The notes under the pieces were generated by a model. That model ran no database searches. It was given only the letters and a program-made list of their open reading frames with translations, and was not told the origin of the DNA. A stretch of 15,153 nt of DNA from DATKMS01 sp041497995 (GTDB taxonomy: Bacteria > Desulfobacterota > Binatia > HRBIN30): the NCBI GenBank assembly GCA_041497995.1, contig JBGQHM010000134.1:1-15153 (forward strand), in the 5' to 3' direction. Both the position numbers and the translations under genes were made by a program. Below, piece by piece: positions 8,243 to 14,749 of this stretch; the stretch's first letter is position 1, and the number at the start of each line of letters is the position of its first letter.

Positions 8243-8341
8243 GAGAATCACGAAAGCACGAAACCTAGAAAGCACGAATGGGCAAATGATCACTATCGGC
8301 TCTGGTTCGCATTTTCGTTCTTTCGTGTTTTCGTGATTCTC
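8243..8341. repeat. Imperfect inverted repeat between cyclase and receiver genes
   Basis: The arm at 8243-8263 (GAGAATCACGAAAGCACGAA plus A) pairs with 8321-8341 at 20 of 21 positions. Farther in, 8266-8278 and 8306-8319 still show related GAAAGCACGAA and TTCGTTC words, so the similarity decays toward the centre. The spacer is relatively AT-rich and has no coding sense. The layout resembles a small dispersed non-autonomous palindromic element. Being transcribed between the two genes, it could form a stable mRNA hairpin that separates cyclase and receiver expression (inference). Confidence 0.75.
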
Positions 8342-8357
8342 CGGGGATCGGGTTTCG

Positions 8358-10220
8358 TCAGGCCGTGAGCTCGTACACGACGACCGGTTGCTGGCGACCC
8401 TTGACTTGCACCGGCGGACGCTCCGTCGCCGTGACGTGCGCGGACACCTCACGGTACGTCGCCTCCGACAGAAAGATCTGCCCGGGCTCGGCGATGCTCT
8501 CCAAGCGCTGCGCCAGGTTCACGGTGTCGCCGATCGCGGTGTAGTTGAACAGCTCGCTGGTGCCGACGTTGCCGACGATCGCCGGTCCGGTGGTGATGCC
8601 GACGCTGAAGTGGAGTTGGTGGTGTAGTTCCAGCGAGCCGCGATGGGCTTCGATGGTACGCCGCATCGCCAGCGCCGCGCGCACCGCACGCAGGGCGTGA
8701 TCGGGTTGCGCGTCGGGCGCGTTCCAGAAGGCCATGACCGCATCGCCGAGGAACTTGTCGAGTGTCCCTTCCTCTTCGAGCACCGCTTGCGCCGCGAGCG
8801 ACAGATACGAGTTCAACACCTTGAAGAGCGTTTCGGGTTCGGTGCGCTCGCTGAACGGCGTGAAGTTGTGCAGGTCGGCGAACAGCACCGTGATGGTGTG
8901 GCGGTCGCCGTCGAGGCGGAGATGGCTGGCATCGGAGAGCAAGCGGTCGCGCACCCGCGGCGCCACGACGCGGCCGAAGGTCTGGCGAATGCGATCGCGT
9001 TCGGCTTCCGCCCGGCGTTGCTCGGTCATGTCGTTGATCACGATCGCTGCGCCGTTGCTGCCACGCTCGGCGCTGCGGATCGGCGTACACGACAGATACA
9101 GGTGCAGGAGGCCGCGGTCGGGCATCGTGGACGACAGCTCCTCACCGAGGGTCACCGCTTCATGCTCGACCGTGGCGGCGGCGATGGCGGCCAGCCGGGA
9201 CAGTGGCTGCGCCAATGCTTCGTCCAGCCGCGTGCCGATCACCAGGTCGCGGTGCAGCCCGAGGATCTGCGCGGCGGCGGGGTTGCAAAGCGCGATCTGA
9301 TGCAATCGATCGGTCGTCAGCACGCCCGATGCGATCGACGCAAAGACGTCGTCCATCAGGTTCTTCATCTCCAACGTTTCGTTGAACGTGCGCTGCAGAT
9401 CGGCGAACAGCCGCGCATTCTCCAAGGTGAGCGCCGACGGCGCGGCGAGCGCCACGAGGAGCTTGGCATCGTTGGCGGTGAAGATCGGTGCGGCGGTGCG
9501 GCCGAGGACAATCGCGCCCAACATGCGCTCGCCGGTGCTCAGCGGCGCCCACAGGATCGCTGCATATGCAGAGGCGTCCCCGGGGAGATCGGTCAGGATC
9601 GTTGCCTTGCCGCTTTCCGACGGCTGATCCAGAAGGGGCTGCACCGCGGCGTGCAGCGCGGTCACGTCGGCAACGGCACCGAAGCTCGCCTTGAGGTCGC
9701 GGGGTCTTCCATCGCCTGACGACAGCAACACCAGCCCCACGTCCGCCGTGATGAGCTTGCTCTCTTGCAGCATCAACTCCGGAATCGCGTTCGGGTCGAG
9801 TGAGCGACCGACGGTCTCGCCGACGCGATACAGCAAGTTGATCTCGCGGTAGCCCTGTAGTGCTTCGGTGGCGATGTCGCGCTTCTCGATCGCCTGCGAG
9901 AGCAGAGCGGACAGCGTCTGGTGCAGGGCGCGCTCGGTGGTGGCGTGCAGGTCTGAGGACTCACCGCGCGCCACCAGGGTACCGACCTGCTGCGCGCCGG
10001 CGAACAGCGGATAGTATCGGCAGTGATTCGCCTGCGTAGCGCTCAACGCCTCGTTCAGCGAGTCGTGCGGCCATTGTCCGGCGCTGGCGAGCGGCCGCCG
10101 GTCGGCTCGCACCAGCGCCAACCCGAGGGTGGGAACCAGTGTGGCAAGCGACTCCAGCAACGCCGCGGCCTGCCGTGGGCGCAGGAGACGCTGCAAGCTC
10201 ATGCTCTCCTCTGCACTCAT
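8358..10220 (-). CDS. GAF-PAS class III adenylate/guanylate cyclase, soluble
   Basis: This 620-residue protein has no evident membrane segment or signal peptide. An uncharacterised N-terminal region (about 1-115) contains a helical linker. A GAF-like domain (about 130-272) and a PAS-like domain (about 285-400) follow, then a coiled linker and a class III cyclase catalytic domain (about 435-620). Visible catalytic residues are the metal-binding D449 in LFADLHNFT and D493 in LGDAVMAF, base-selecting K489 and D565, and transition-state N568 and R572 in GDTVNLAQRLE. The Lys/Asp pair points to ATP and cAMP rather than GTP. A single catalytic domain implies a homodimer. The frame extends to a TTG at 10254-10256, but the ATG at 10218-10220 has an AGGGGGA ribosome site, so I start there. 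It leads the signalling island, upstream of the receiver and the kinases. What the GAF and PAS domains bind is unknown. Confidence 0.93.
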   Translation of the reverse strand: MSAEESMSLQRLLRPRQAAALLESLATLVPTLGLALVRADRRPLASAGQWPHDSLNEALSATQANHCRYYPLFAGAQQVGTLVARGESSDLHATTERALHQTLSALLSQAIEKRDIATEALQGYREINLLYRVGETVGRSLDPNAIPELMLQESKLITADVGLVLLSSGDGRPRDLKASFGAVADVTALHAAVQPLLDQPSESGKATILTDLPGDASAYAAILWAPLSTGERMLGAIVLGRTAAPIFTANDAKLLVALAAPSALTLENARLFADLQRTFNETLEMKNLMDDVFASIASGVLTTDRLHQIALCNPAAAQILGLHRDLVIGTRLDEALAQPLSRLAAIAAATVEHEAVTLGEELSSTMPDRGLLHLYLSCTPIRSAERGSNGAAIVINDMTEQRRAEAERDRIRQTFGRVVAPRVRDRLLSDASHLRLDGDRHTITVLFADLHNFTPFSERTEPETLFKVLNSYLSLAAQAVLEEEGTLDKFLGDAVMAFWNAPDAQPDHALRAVRAALAMRRTIEAHRGSLELHHQLHFSVGITTGPAIVGNVGTSELFNYTAIGDTVNLAQRLESIAEPGQIFLSEATYREVSAHVTATERPPVQVKGRQQPVVVYELTA

Positions 10221-10222
10221 CG

Positions 10223-10229
10223 TCCCCCT
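10223..10229 (-). promoter_or_regulatory. Ribosome binding site that fixes the cyclase start
   Basis: AGGGGGA on the minus strand ends three bases before the ATG at 10218-10220. No comparable site precedes the upstream in-frame TTG at 10254-10256, so the shorter 620-residue product is preferred over 632. Confidence 0.65.
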
Positions 10230-10264
10230 GGGTGTGAGGCGTCCATTGCTACTCAATTCGCCGC

Positions 10265-10290
10265 TCTGCGGTCAAGCCGCTCACCGCAGA
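10265..10290. other. Small hairpin downstream of polB
   Basis: TCTGCGGT (10265-10272) and ACCGCAGA (10283-10290) form a perfect 8-bp stem with a 10-base loop in the 138-bp gap between polB and the cyclase gene. A second weak stem, CTGACG/CGTCAG, lies at 10343-10362 and overlaps the polB stop. Neither is followed by a T-run on the minus strand. They may mark the end of the polB transcript, but this is uncertain. The rest of the gap shows no gene. Confidence 0.35.
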
Positions 10291-10358
10291 ACCGCGAAAG
10301 GACTTCGGAGACCCATCGACACAGCTCACAACGAAGGAGGACCTGACGCACAAGTACG

Positions 10359-12665
10359 TCAGAAGAGCGCCAGCTGCTTCTTGGTCTGGGCGATGGAATC
10401 AAAGTCGGTGCCGAGAAAGCGGAGAACGGCGTCGGCGATCGGTGCGATCTGGTGCTCGATGTAGTGCGGGTAGTCGGGCGGCGCGGTGAGGTCGCCGAGC
10501 GGCTCGGGACCGTTGCGGGTCATCACGTAGGCGATGATGCGACCCGTCGGTGCGACCTGCTTGCGCGCGGCCTTGACGTGCGGCGGCGTCGTCTTGGTGT
10601 AGGCGTCGATGTCCTTGCGGATGGCCTTCTTGTAGGTCAGCTGGTCATCGAACTTGCCGGCACACAGATCGACGAGGAAGCCGCGGATGAAGGCTTCCAC
10701 CGGCTGATCATGAAACACGCGCTGCATGAGCTCGCGCTGGAAGCGCTTGCTGACCTCACTCCAGTCGCGCCGCACCGACTCGAGGCCGACGAACTCGATG
10801 TCTTCGCGCCCGTCCTCGACGATCAAACCAGCATAGCGCTTCTTGCTCCCCACCTTGCCGCCGCGGACCTCGGGGAGAAAGAAGCGCCGATACAGTTTCT
10901 CGAACTCCAGCTCGAGGACGCTCTCGCAGCCGAACTCCGTCTGCACCCGCTGCGCCACCGCCGCACCAATCTCAGCACGGAGACGTTCGCCGAGCTCGAG
11001 GGCGCGCTCGTCGTCGGGTTCATTCGCGTACACGAAGAGCGAGTCGGTGTCGCCATACAGCACCTCGTGCCCTCGGCTCGCCGCGAAGTCTCCCGCATAG
11101 CGAATCAGGTCCTGGCCGAATGAGGTCACCGCGTTTGCCACATCCGGCGAGAAGAGCCGCGAGGCGCCGGCACCGAGGACTCCGTAGAAGGAGTTCATCA
11201 GTATCTTGATGGCATTCGCCTTCACCGCATTCCCCGACCGCTTCGCCTGCTCGCGTTCGCTGGCCAACTGCGTCAGCAGCTCGGGGATGATGCCCGGCAC
11301 GTCGCGGCGGAAGTGCGCCGCGTTCGGTGCTCGTACCGTCGGTACGCTATCGATCGGCTGGCGCACGAACGTGAGCGGATCGATGTTGAAGGTGCGGATG
11401 ATGCTCGGGTACAGGCTCTTGAAGTCGAACACCAGGACGTTGCGGTACAACCCCGGCTTCGAGTCCATCACGTACCCGCCGCCAATGCGCGCCTCGCGCT
11501 CCGTCACACCCACCGAGGGCGCCACGACACCGCGCTGCCGGAGCGCATTGAGATAGAGCGAATCGATCGATGCGATCGCGGCGCTGACGCGGTCGAGCTG
11601 CATGCCGGTGAGTAAGCTGCGTTCGATCGCCAATTCGACGAGGCCGGTGCGGTCAAGCAGCTCAAGCACCAGCCGCGCGTCTTGCAGATTGTAATCGACC
11701 AGCCGCTGTGGATCGTTGCGATACAGCGCTTCGATCTGCGTGTGCCGCCCGTCGCCCGCAATCAGCTTCCCCTTGCCGAGAAATGCCTGCGCCGCCGTCT
11801 CCAGCTTGTAGTCATCGAGGCGAATGAACGCGCCGCGCATCATCGAGAGGCCATCGAGCACCTGCCGCCCGAAGACGTTGGCGCGCGACTCACGGGTAAA
11901 TGACGCGTCCTTCTGCAGCGCGAACTCCTCGTCGCTGCGGCCGATGGCGAAGTGCACGCCGTGACGGTGCGCGACACGCGCAAGAAATGCGAGGTCGAAG
12001 TCGACGACGTTCCAGCCGGTGATGACGTCTGGATCCAGCGCGTGCAGGTACTCCAGAAAACGGCGGATCGCCGCCTTCTCCGAGTGCACCGGCTCGGCGT
12101 GCTCCAACATGTGCTCGTGGACGATGATGACGCGATCGAAGTCGCGCGTGTGCAGAGCGATGGAATAGAGCTGCTCCCCCGCCATGCTGGTTTCGATGTC
12201 GATCGACAGGATCTTCAGCCGTGGCTTCCAATGCGCCGGCCGCAGCGTCGGATTGCGGTAGACCCGCCCCAACCGGGGCCGCGAGTCGGCGGCGCCGTCC
12301 ACTTCGAAAGCGCCGCGGATGCCACGGTCGATGAGGTAGCGATAGGCAAAGCGAATGTCCGCCTCCAGGCAGACCACTCCCTTCTCTTCGAGCCTGCGAC
12401 GCAGCGGTGGAACGTCGCCGGGCACGCCAACGGTAATCGTCGCAACCGCCTCACCGTCGAGCGACCGCAGATCGCTCGCCTCCACTTTCAGACTGGGCAG
12501 GATCGTGGCGATGCGCGCTACATCGCGCTGCAGGACGAAAAAGTGTGGCCGCGTCCGATCGTCGATGATGAGGCAGGGCTCCCCCGACTCCAGCACGCCA
12601 TAGAGATGGACCTCGGGCACACCGCGTACAACGCGGTAGGTGGGAGTGAGAATGAAGCCGAGCAT
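10359..12665 (-). CDS. polB: DNA polymerase II (B family), complete
   Basis: This 768-residue B-family DNA polymerase is close in length to E. coli Pol II (783). The 3'-5' exonuclease motifs are all present: Exo I SIDIET (D156, E158), Exo II NVVDFDLAFL (D222, D224) and Exo III YNLQD (Y325, D329). The polymerase motifs follow: A DFKSLYPS (D414), B KANAIKILMNSFYG (482-495) and C YGDTDS (D539, D541). It should therefore be an active proofreading polymerase, in bacteria usually tied to replication restart and lesion bypass. The ATG at 12663-12665 has no strong ribosome site, and a large hairpin repeat lies 11 bases upstream. It follows the aldolase gene by 78 bp and may be read through from it. 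Its last 100 codons are duplicated as a decayed copy at 1-296, on the far side of the signalling island. An archaeal-type replicative PolB is less likely, given the bacterial context and length. Confidence 0.96.
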   Translation of the reverse strand: MLGFILTPTYRVVRGVPEVHLYGVLESGEPCLIIDDRTRPHFFVLQRDVARIATILPSLKVEASDLRSLDGEAVATITVGVPGDVPPLRRRLEEKGVVCLEADIRFAYRYLIDRGIRGAFEVDGAADSRPRLGRVYRNPTLRPAHWKPRLKILSIDIETSMAGEQLYSIALHTRDFDRVIIVHEHMLEHAEPVHSEKAAIRRFLEYLHALDPDVITGWNVVDFDLAFLARVAHRHGVHFAIGRSDEEFALQKDASFTRESRANVFGRQVLDGLSMMRGAFIRLDDYKLETAAQAFLGKGKLIAGDGRHTQIEALYRNDPQRLVDYNLQDARLVLELLDRTGLVELAIERSLLTGMQLDRVSAAIASIDSLYLNALRQRGVVAPSVGVTEREARIGGGYVMDSKPGLYRNVLVFDFKSLYPSIIRTFNIDPLTFVRQPIDSVPTVRAPNAAHFRRDVPGIIPELLTQLASEREQAKRSGNAVKANAIKILMNSFYGVLGAGASRLFSPDVANAVTSFGQDLIRYAGDFAASRGHEVLYGDTDSLFVYANEPDDERALELGERLRAEIGAAVAQRVQTEFGCESVLELEFEKLYRRFFLPEVRGGKVGSKKRYAGLIVEDGREDIEFVGLESVRRDWSEVSKRFQRELMQRVFHDQPVEAFIRGFLVDLCAGKFDDQLTYKKAIRKDIDAYTKTTPPHVKAARKQVAPTGRIIAYVMTRNGPEPLGDLTAPPDYPHYIEHQIAPIADAVLRFLGTDFDSIAQTKKQLALF

Positions 12666-12675
12666 TCAAGACACA

Positions 12676-12737
12676 GTCGAGAGTCGACCGTTGAGAGTCA
12701 AGAGGAGGCTCTCATCTCTCGACTGTCGACTCTCGAC
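12676..12737. repeat. Imperfect inverted repeat upstream of polB
   Basis: CGAGAGTCGAC (12678-12688) and its exact reverse complement GTCGACTCTCG (12725-12735) flank a partly self-complementary middle (GTTGAGAG near 12690 against CTCTCGAC near 12716). The whole can fold into one long imperfect hairpin. GAGAGTC words are repeated within it. It fills most of the 78-bp gap between the aldolase stop and the polB start. It could act as a terminator for the aldolase operon or as a barrier near the polB start, and it looks like a dispersed short palindrome. Confidence 0.65.
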
Positions 12738-12743
12738 CGGCGC

Positions 12744-13379
12744 TTACACAAAATCCGCGAGCGGGGCGAGACGTTCGACCCACTCGTCGGGAAGTAGGCT
12801 CACGCTGCCACCGAACTGCTTGCAGTAGAGAACAATCTTCGCGGTCTCCTCCAGCATCATCGCACGCGTCGCTGCTTTGCGGAGATTCTCGCCGACGGTC
12901 ATCAGCCCATGGTTCTGCAAGATGGCACCGCGGCTCTTCTGCAGCGCTTCGGCGACCGCATCGGCGAGCTCTTTGGAGCCAGGCATGTACCAGGGCACGG
13001 TCACCGTATCGCGCAGGAAGACGGCGTCGGTGTTGACCGGCGGAAACGCTTGGTTGCAGATGCCGAACGCCGTCGCGATCGGTGCGTGCGTATGCACCGC
13101 GCCGGTCGTACCGGGGCGGACCCGGTATGCCGCAGCGTGCATCTGATACTCGACCGACGGCCGGCACGTTCCTTCGATCACCGTCCCGTCCGTCTGAATG
13201 TGCACCAGGTCGGCCTCGGTGAGGCCGCCCTTGTACATTTGGCTCGGTGTGATCCACATCGTCTCCGCGTCGCTGGCCAGGGCGCTGATGTTCCCGCCTG
13301 TCGGCGTGAGCAGGCCCATTGAGAACAGCTCGTTGGTGATCTGGATGATCTGTTGCTTCGCTTCGTGATCAGTAAGCAT
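12744..13379 (-). CDS. Class II aldolase/adducin family protein (fuculose-phosphate-aldolase-like)
   Basis: This 211-residue protein is the size of L-fuculose-1-phosphate aldolase (about 215). Family features visible are the phosphate-site GGN (28-30) and ITPSQMYKG (43-51), the catalytic Glu E77 in SVEYQMH, and the three zinc-binding His residues H96 and H98 (HTHAP) and H157 (QNHGLM). It is therefore likely an active zinc enzyme that cleaves or forms a C-C bond in a short hydroxy-carbonyl substrate, or a decarboxylase or epimerase of the same fold. The substrate cannot be deduced. The ATG at 13377-13379 follows an AGGAGA ribosome site at good spacing. It lies 40 bp after the luciferase-like oxidoreductase gene, so the two are probably one operon. 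No kinase or isomerase for a sugar pathway is nearby, which argues against a plain fucose or rhamnose locus. Confidence 0.9.
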   Translation of the reverse strand: MLTDHEAKQQIIQITNELFSMGLLTPTGGNISALASDAETMWITPSQMYKGGLTEADLVHIQTDGTVIEGTCRPSVEYQMHAAAYRVRPGTTGAVHTHAPIATAFGICNQAFPPVNTDAVFLRDTVTVPWYMPGSKELADAVAEALQKSRGAILQNHGLMTVGENLRKAATRAMMLEETAKIVLYCKQFGGSVSLLPDEWVERLAPLADFV

Positions 13380-13384
13380 GCGCT

Positions 13385-13390
13385 TCTCCT
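13385..13390 (-). promoter_or_regulatory. Ribosome binding site of the aldolase gene
   Basis: AGGAGA on the minus strand lies five bases before the ATG at 13377-13379, inside the short gap after the oxidoreductase stop. It supports this start and independent translation initiation within a shared transcript. Confidence 0.65.
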
Positions 13391-13419
13391 GTTAGGTGGG
13401 TTCTCGATGTCTGGAACAC

Positions 13420-14298
13420 TCACTTCAGCAGCGCCGGCGCCAGCTCACGCCATTGCCGCATTGGCAACACGCGAGGATCGGGGTCGAGCACCTGAACGCA
13501 GACGTGGTCGGCGCCCGCGTCGTGGTGCGCGCGCACCCGCTTCGCCACGGTGTCCACGGTGCCCCACACCACGATCGCATCGACGAGGCGGTCACTGCCG
13601 CCGTTGGCGATATCGTCGTCGGTGAAGCCGAGCCGCTTCAGGTTGTTCACGTAGTTCGGCAACCCGAGGTACGTCGCCATGTGACCACGCGCCACTTCCC
13701 GCGCCTTGGTCGGATCGCTCTCCAGCACGGCAGCCTGCTCGGGCGCTAGGAGCGGGCCCTTGCCCAGAATCTTGCGCGCGTACGCCGTGTGCTCGGGAGG
13801 AACAAAGTACGGGTGCGAGCCCCAGGCGCGCTCCGCCGCGAGCTGCAGCATCTTGGGCGCGAGGGCAGCGATCACCCGTTTGGGCGGCGTCGCCGGCCCC
13901 ACTGCCATGAACGGCGCGCTGTCCATCGCGTCGAGGTAGCGCCGCATGGCGCTCAATGGCTTGTCGTAGTCGTGGCCGCGCATACCGACCAGCGGCGCAT
14001 GACTCACTCCGATGCCGAGCAGGAACCGCTCGGGGTAGGCTTCCGCAAGGGTGTTCTGCGCTCCGGCCATCGCCATGGCGTCACGCGCCCACATGTTGGC
14101 AATACCGGTGGCCACCGTGATGCGGCGCGTGCCTGCAAGTAGCAGGGCTGAGTTGGTAAAGGCCTCGCGGCCCATCGCCTCCGGTATCCAGATCGCCCCG
14201 TAGCCGAGCGCCTCAATCTCCGCCGCGGCAGCCTGCGCCTGCGCCGCAGGCTGCAGGTCCAATGCAAATGTCCAAATGCCGACGCGTCCGATGTTCAT
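13420..14298 (-). CDS. LLM-class flavin-fold oxidoreductase, probably F420-dependent (MSMEG_4141-like)
   Basis: This 292-residue luciferase-like (TIM-barrel) oxidoreductase recalls the TIGR03620 / MSMEG_4141 group of probable F420-dependent enzymes. Landmarks are an N-terminal GRVGIWTFALD, YGAIWIPEAMGREAF, ATGIANMWARDAMAMA, RFLLGIGVSHAP, a mid-chain ALAPKMLQLAAERA, and a C-terminal GADHVCVQVL. The family moves a hydride between coenzyme F420 and an unknown substrate. Membership is from pattern memory, not a search. A GTG at 14302-14304 is also in frame, but it overlaps the GGAGGT ribosome site. I therefore start at the ATG at 14296-14298, which has that site four bases upstream. It is first in a probable two-gene operon with the class II aldolase and divergent from the TPR gene. 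No F420-biosynthesis gene is in the window. Confidence 0.88.
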   Translation of the reverse strand: MNIGRVGIWTFALDLQPAAQAQAAAAEIEALGYGAIWIPEAMGREAFTNSALLLAGTRRITVATGIANMWARDAMAMAGAQNTLAEAYPERFLLGIGVSHAPLVGMRGHDYDKPLSAMRRYLDAMDSAPFMAVGPATPPKRVIAALAPKMLQLAAERAWGSHPYFVPPEHTAYARKILGKGPLLAPEQAAVLESDPTKAREVARGHMATYLGLPNYVNNLKRLGFTDDDIANGGSDRLVDAIVVWGTVDTVAKRVRAHHDAGADHVCVQVLDPDPRVLPMRQWRELAPALLK

Positions 14299-14302
14299 CG
14301 CC

Positions 14303-14308
14303 ACCTCC
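14303..14308 (-). promoter_or_regulatory. Ribosome binding site that decides the oxidoreductase start
   Basis: GGAGGT on the minus strand lies four bases before the ATG at 14296-14298. An alternative GTG start at 14302-14304 would use part of this same site, so it is unlikely. Confidence 0.7.
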
Positions 14309-14317
14309 GCAAAGCTG

Positions 14318-14345
14318 TCAGCCTTCAGCTATCAGCGATCAGCCA
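14318..14345. repeat. Four-unit heptamer tandem repeat (TCAGCNN)
   Basis: TCAGCCT, TCAGCTA, TCAGCGA and TCAGCCA follow each other without gaps in the divergent intergenic region, just upstream of the oxidoreductase ribosome site. The invariant part is TCAGC. It could be a short dispersed repeat or a set of spaced protein contacts. I see no strong palindrome within it. Confidence 0.6.
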
Positions 14346-14361
14346 TCCCGAGCAAGAAGGA

Positions 14362-14399
14362 CGGTGCTTCGGCGGCGGCACCGGGGTGCGTGCCGCACC
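14362..14399. other. Alternating GGTGC/GCACC words in the divergent promoter region
   Basis: GGTGC (14363-14367), GCACC (14378-14382), GGTGC (14385-14389) and GCACC (14395-14399) alternate, so neighbouring arms could form mutually exclusive hairpins in the leader of the plus-strand TPR gene. The area is very GC-rich and chance is possible. No convincing sigma-70 promoter is seen in 14299-14449. Confidence 0.3.
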
Positions 14400-14438
14400 G
14401 CAGACGTGCTATGAGACCGTTCAACCCCGTTGCTTCGC

Positions 14439-14445
14439 AAAGGTG
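14439..14445 (+). promoter_or_regulatory. Ribosome binding site of the TPR gene
   Basis: AAAGGTG lies four bases before the ATG at 14450-14452 and supports that start, which also gives a good signal peptide. Confidence 0.6.
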
Positions 14446-14449
14446 ACCG

Positions 14450-14749
14450 ATGACTCAAGGACGATTAGTCGTTGCGCTCTCCATCCTCTTCGCGCTCCCC
14501 GCTGCAGCGGAGCATCAGCACAGCGGCAAGGCGGCAGGCAAGGTGCCGCTCTTCGACAATCTGGGCACGCACCATCACGCCGTCACCACCCATTCGCCGT
14601 TGGCGCAGCGCTATTTCGATCAAGGGCTGCGCCTCATCTACGCCTTCAACCACGATGAGGCAGTGCGTGCGTTCAAAGAAGCCGCTCGGCTCGACCCGAA
14701 CTGCGCGATGGCCTACTGGGGCATCGGGGTGGCGCTGGGACCGAACTAA
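14450..14749 (+). CDS. Exported TPR protein, N-terminal part (frame broken by stop)
   Basis: This is a 99-residue open frame. It begins with a classic signal peptide (positive MTQGR, hydrophobic VVALSILFALPAAA, likely cleavage near residue 20 before EHQH), so the product is exported. A His-rich segment (GTHHHAVTTHS) and one TPR-like helix pair follow, ARYFDQGLRL-type and NHDEAVRAFKEAARLDPNCAMAYWG. It stops at TAA (14747-14749) in the sequence GPN-stop. Removing one A there gives GPN-YNLTLDDERN and restores a frame that stays open to the window end. The true gene is therefore longer and continues past 15153. The break is either a real one-base insertion (pseudogene) or a sequencing/assembly error. 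The function of this TPR family is not known to me. It is divergent from the oxidoreductase-aldolase pair. Confidence 0.8.
   Translation: MTQGRLVVALSILFALPAAAEHQHSGKAAGKVPLFDNLGTHHHAVTTHSPLAQRYFDQGLRLIYAFNHDEAVRAFKEAARLDPNCAMAYWGIGVALGPN

Noticed and set aside
8216..8452. Short minus-strand open frame spanning the cyclase 3' end and the gap before the receiver
   Set aside because: It overlaps the cyclase in another frame and runs through the inverted repeat, with no motif or ribosome site.
8643..9719. Plus-strand open frame of 358 codons opposite the cyclase
   Set aside because: It is a shadow of the cyclase gene, whose catalytic residues are intact. The antisense product shows no domain.
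14747..14749. Programmed ribosomal frameshift in the TPR gene
   Set aside because: There is no slippery heptamer and no obvious downstream structure. A single-base insertion explains it more simply.
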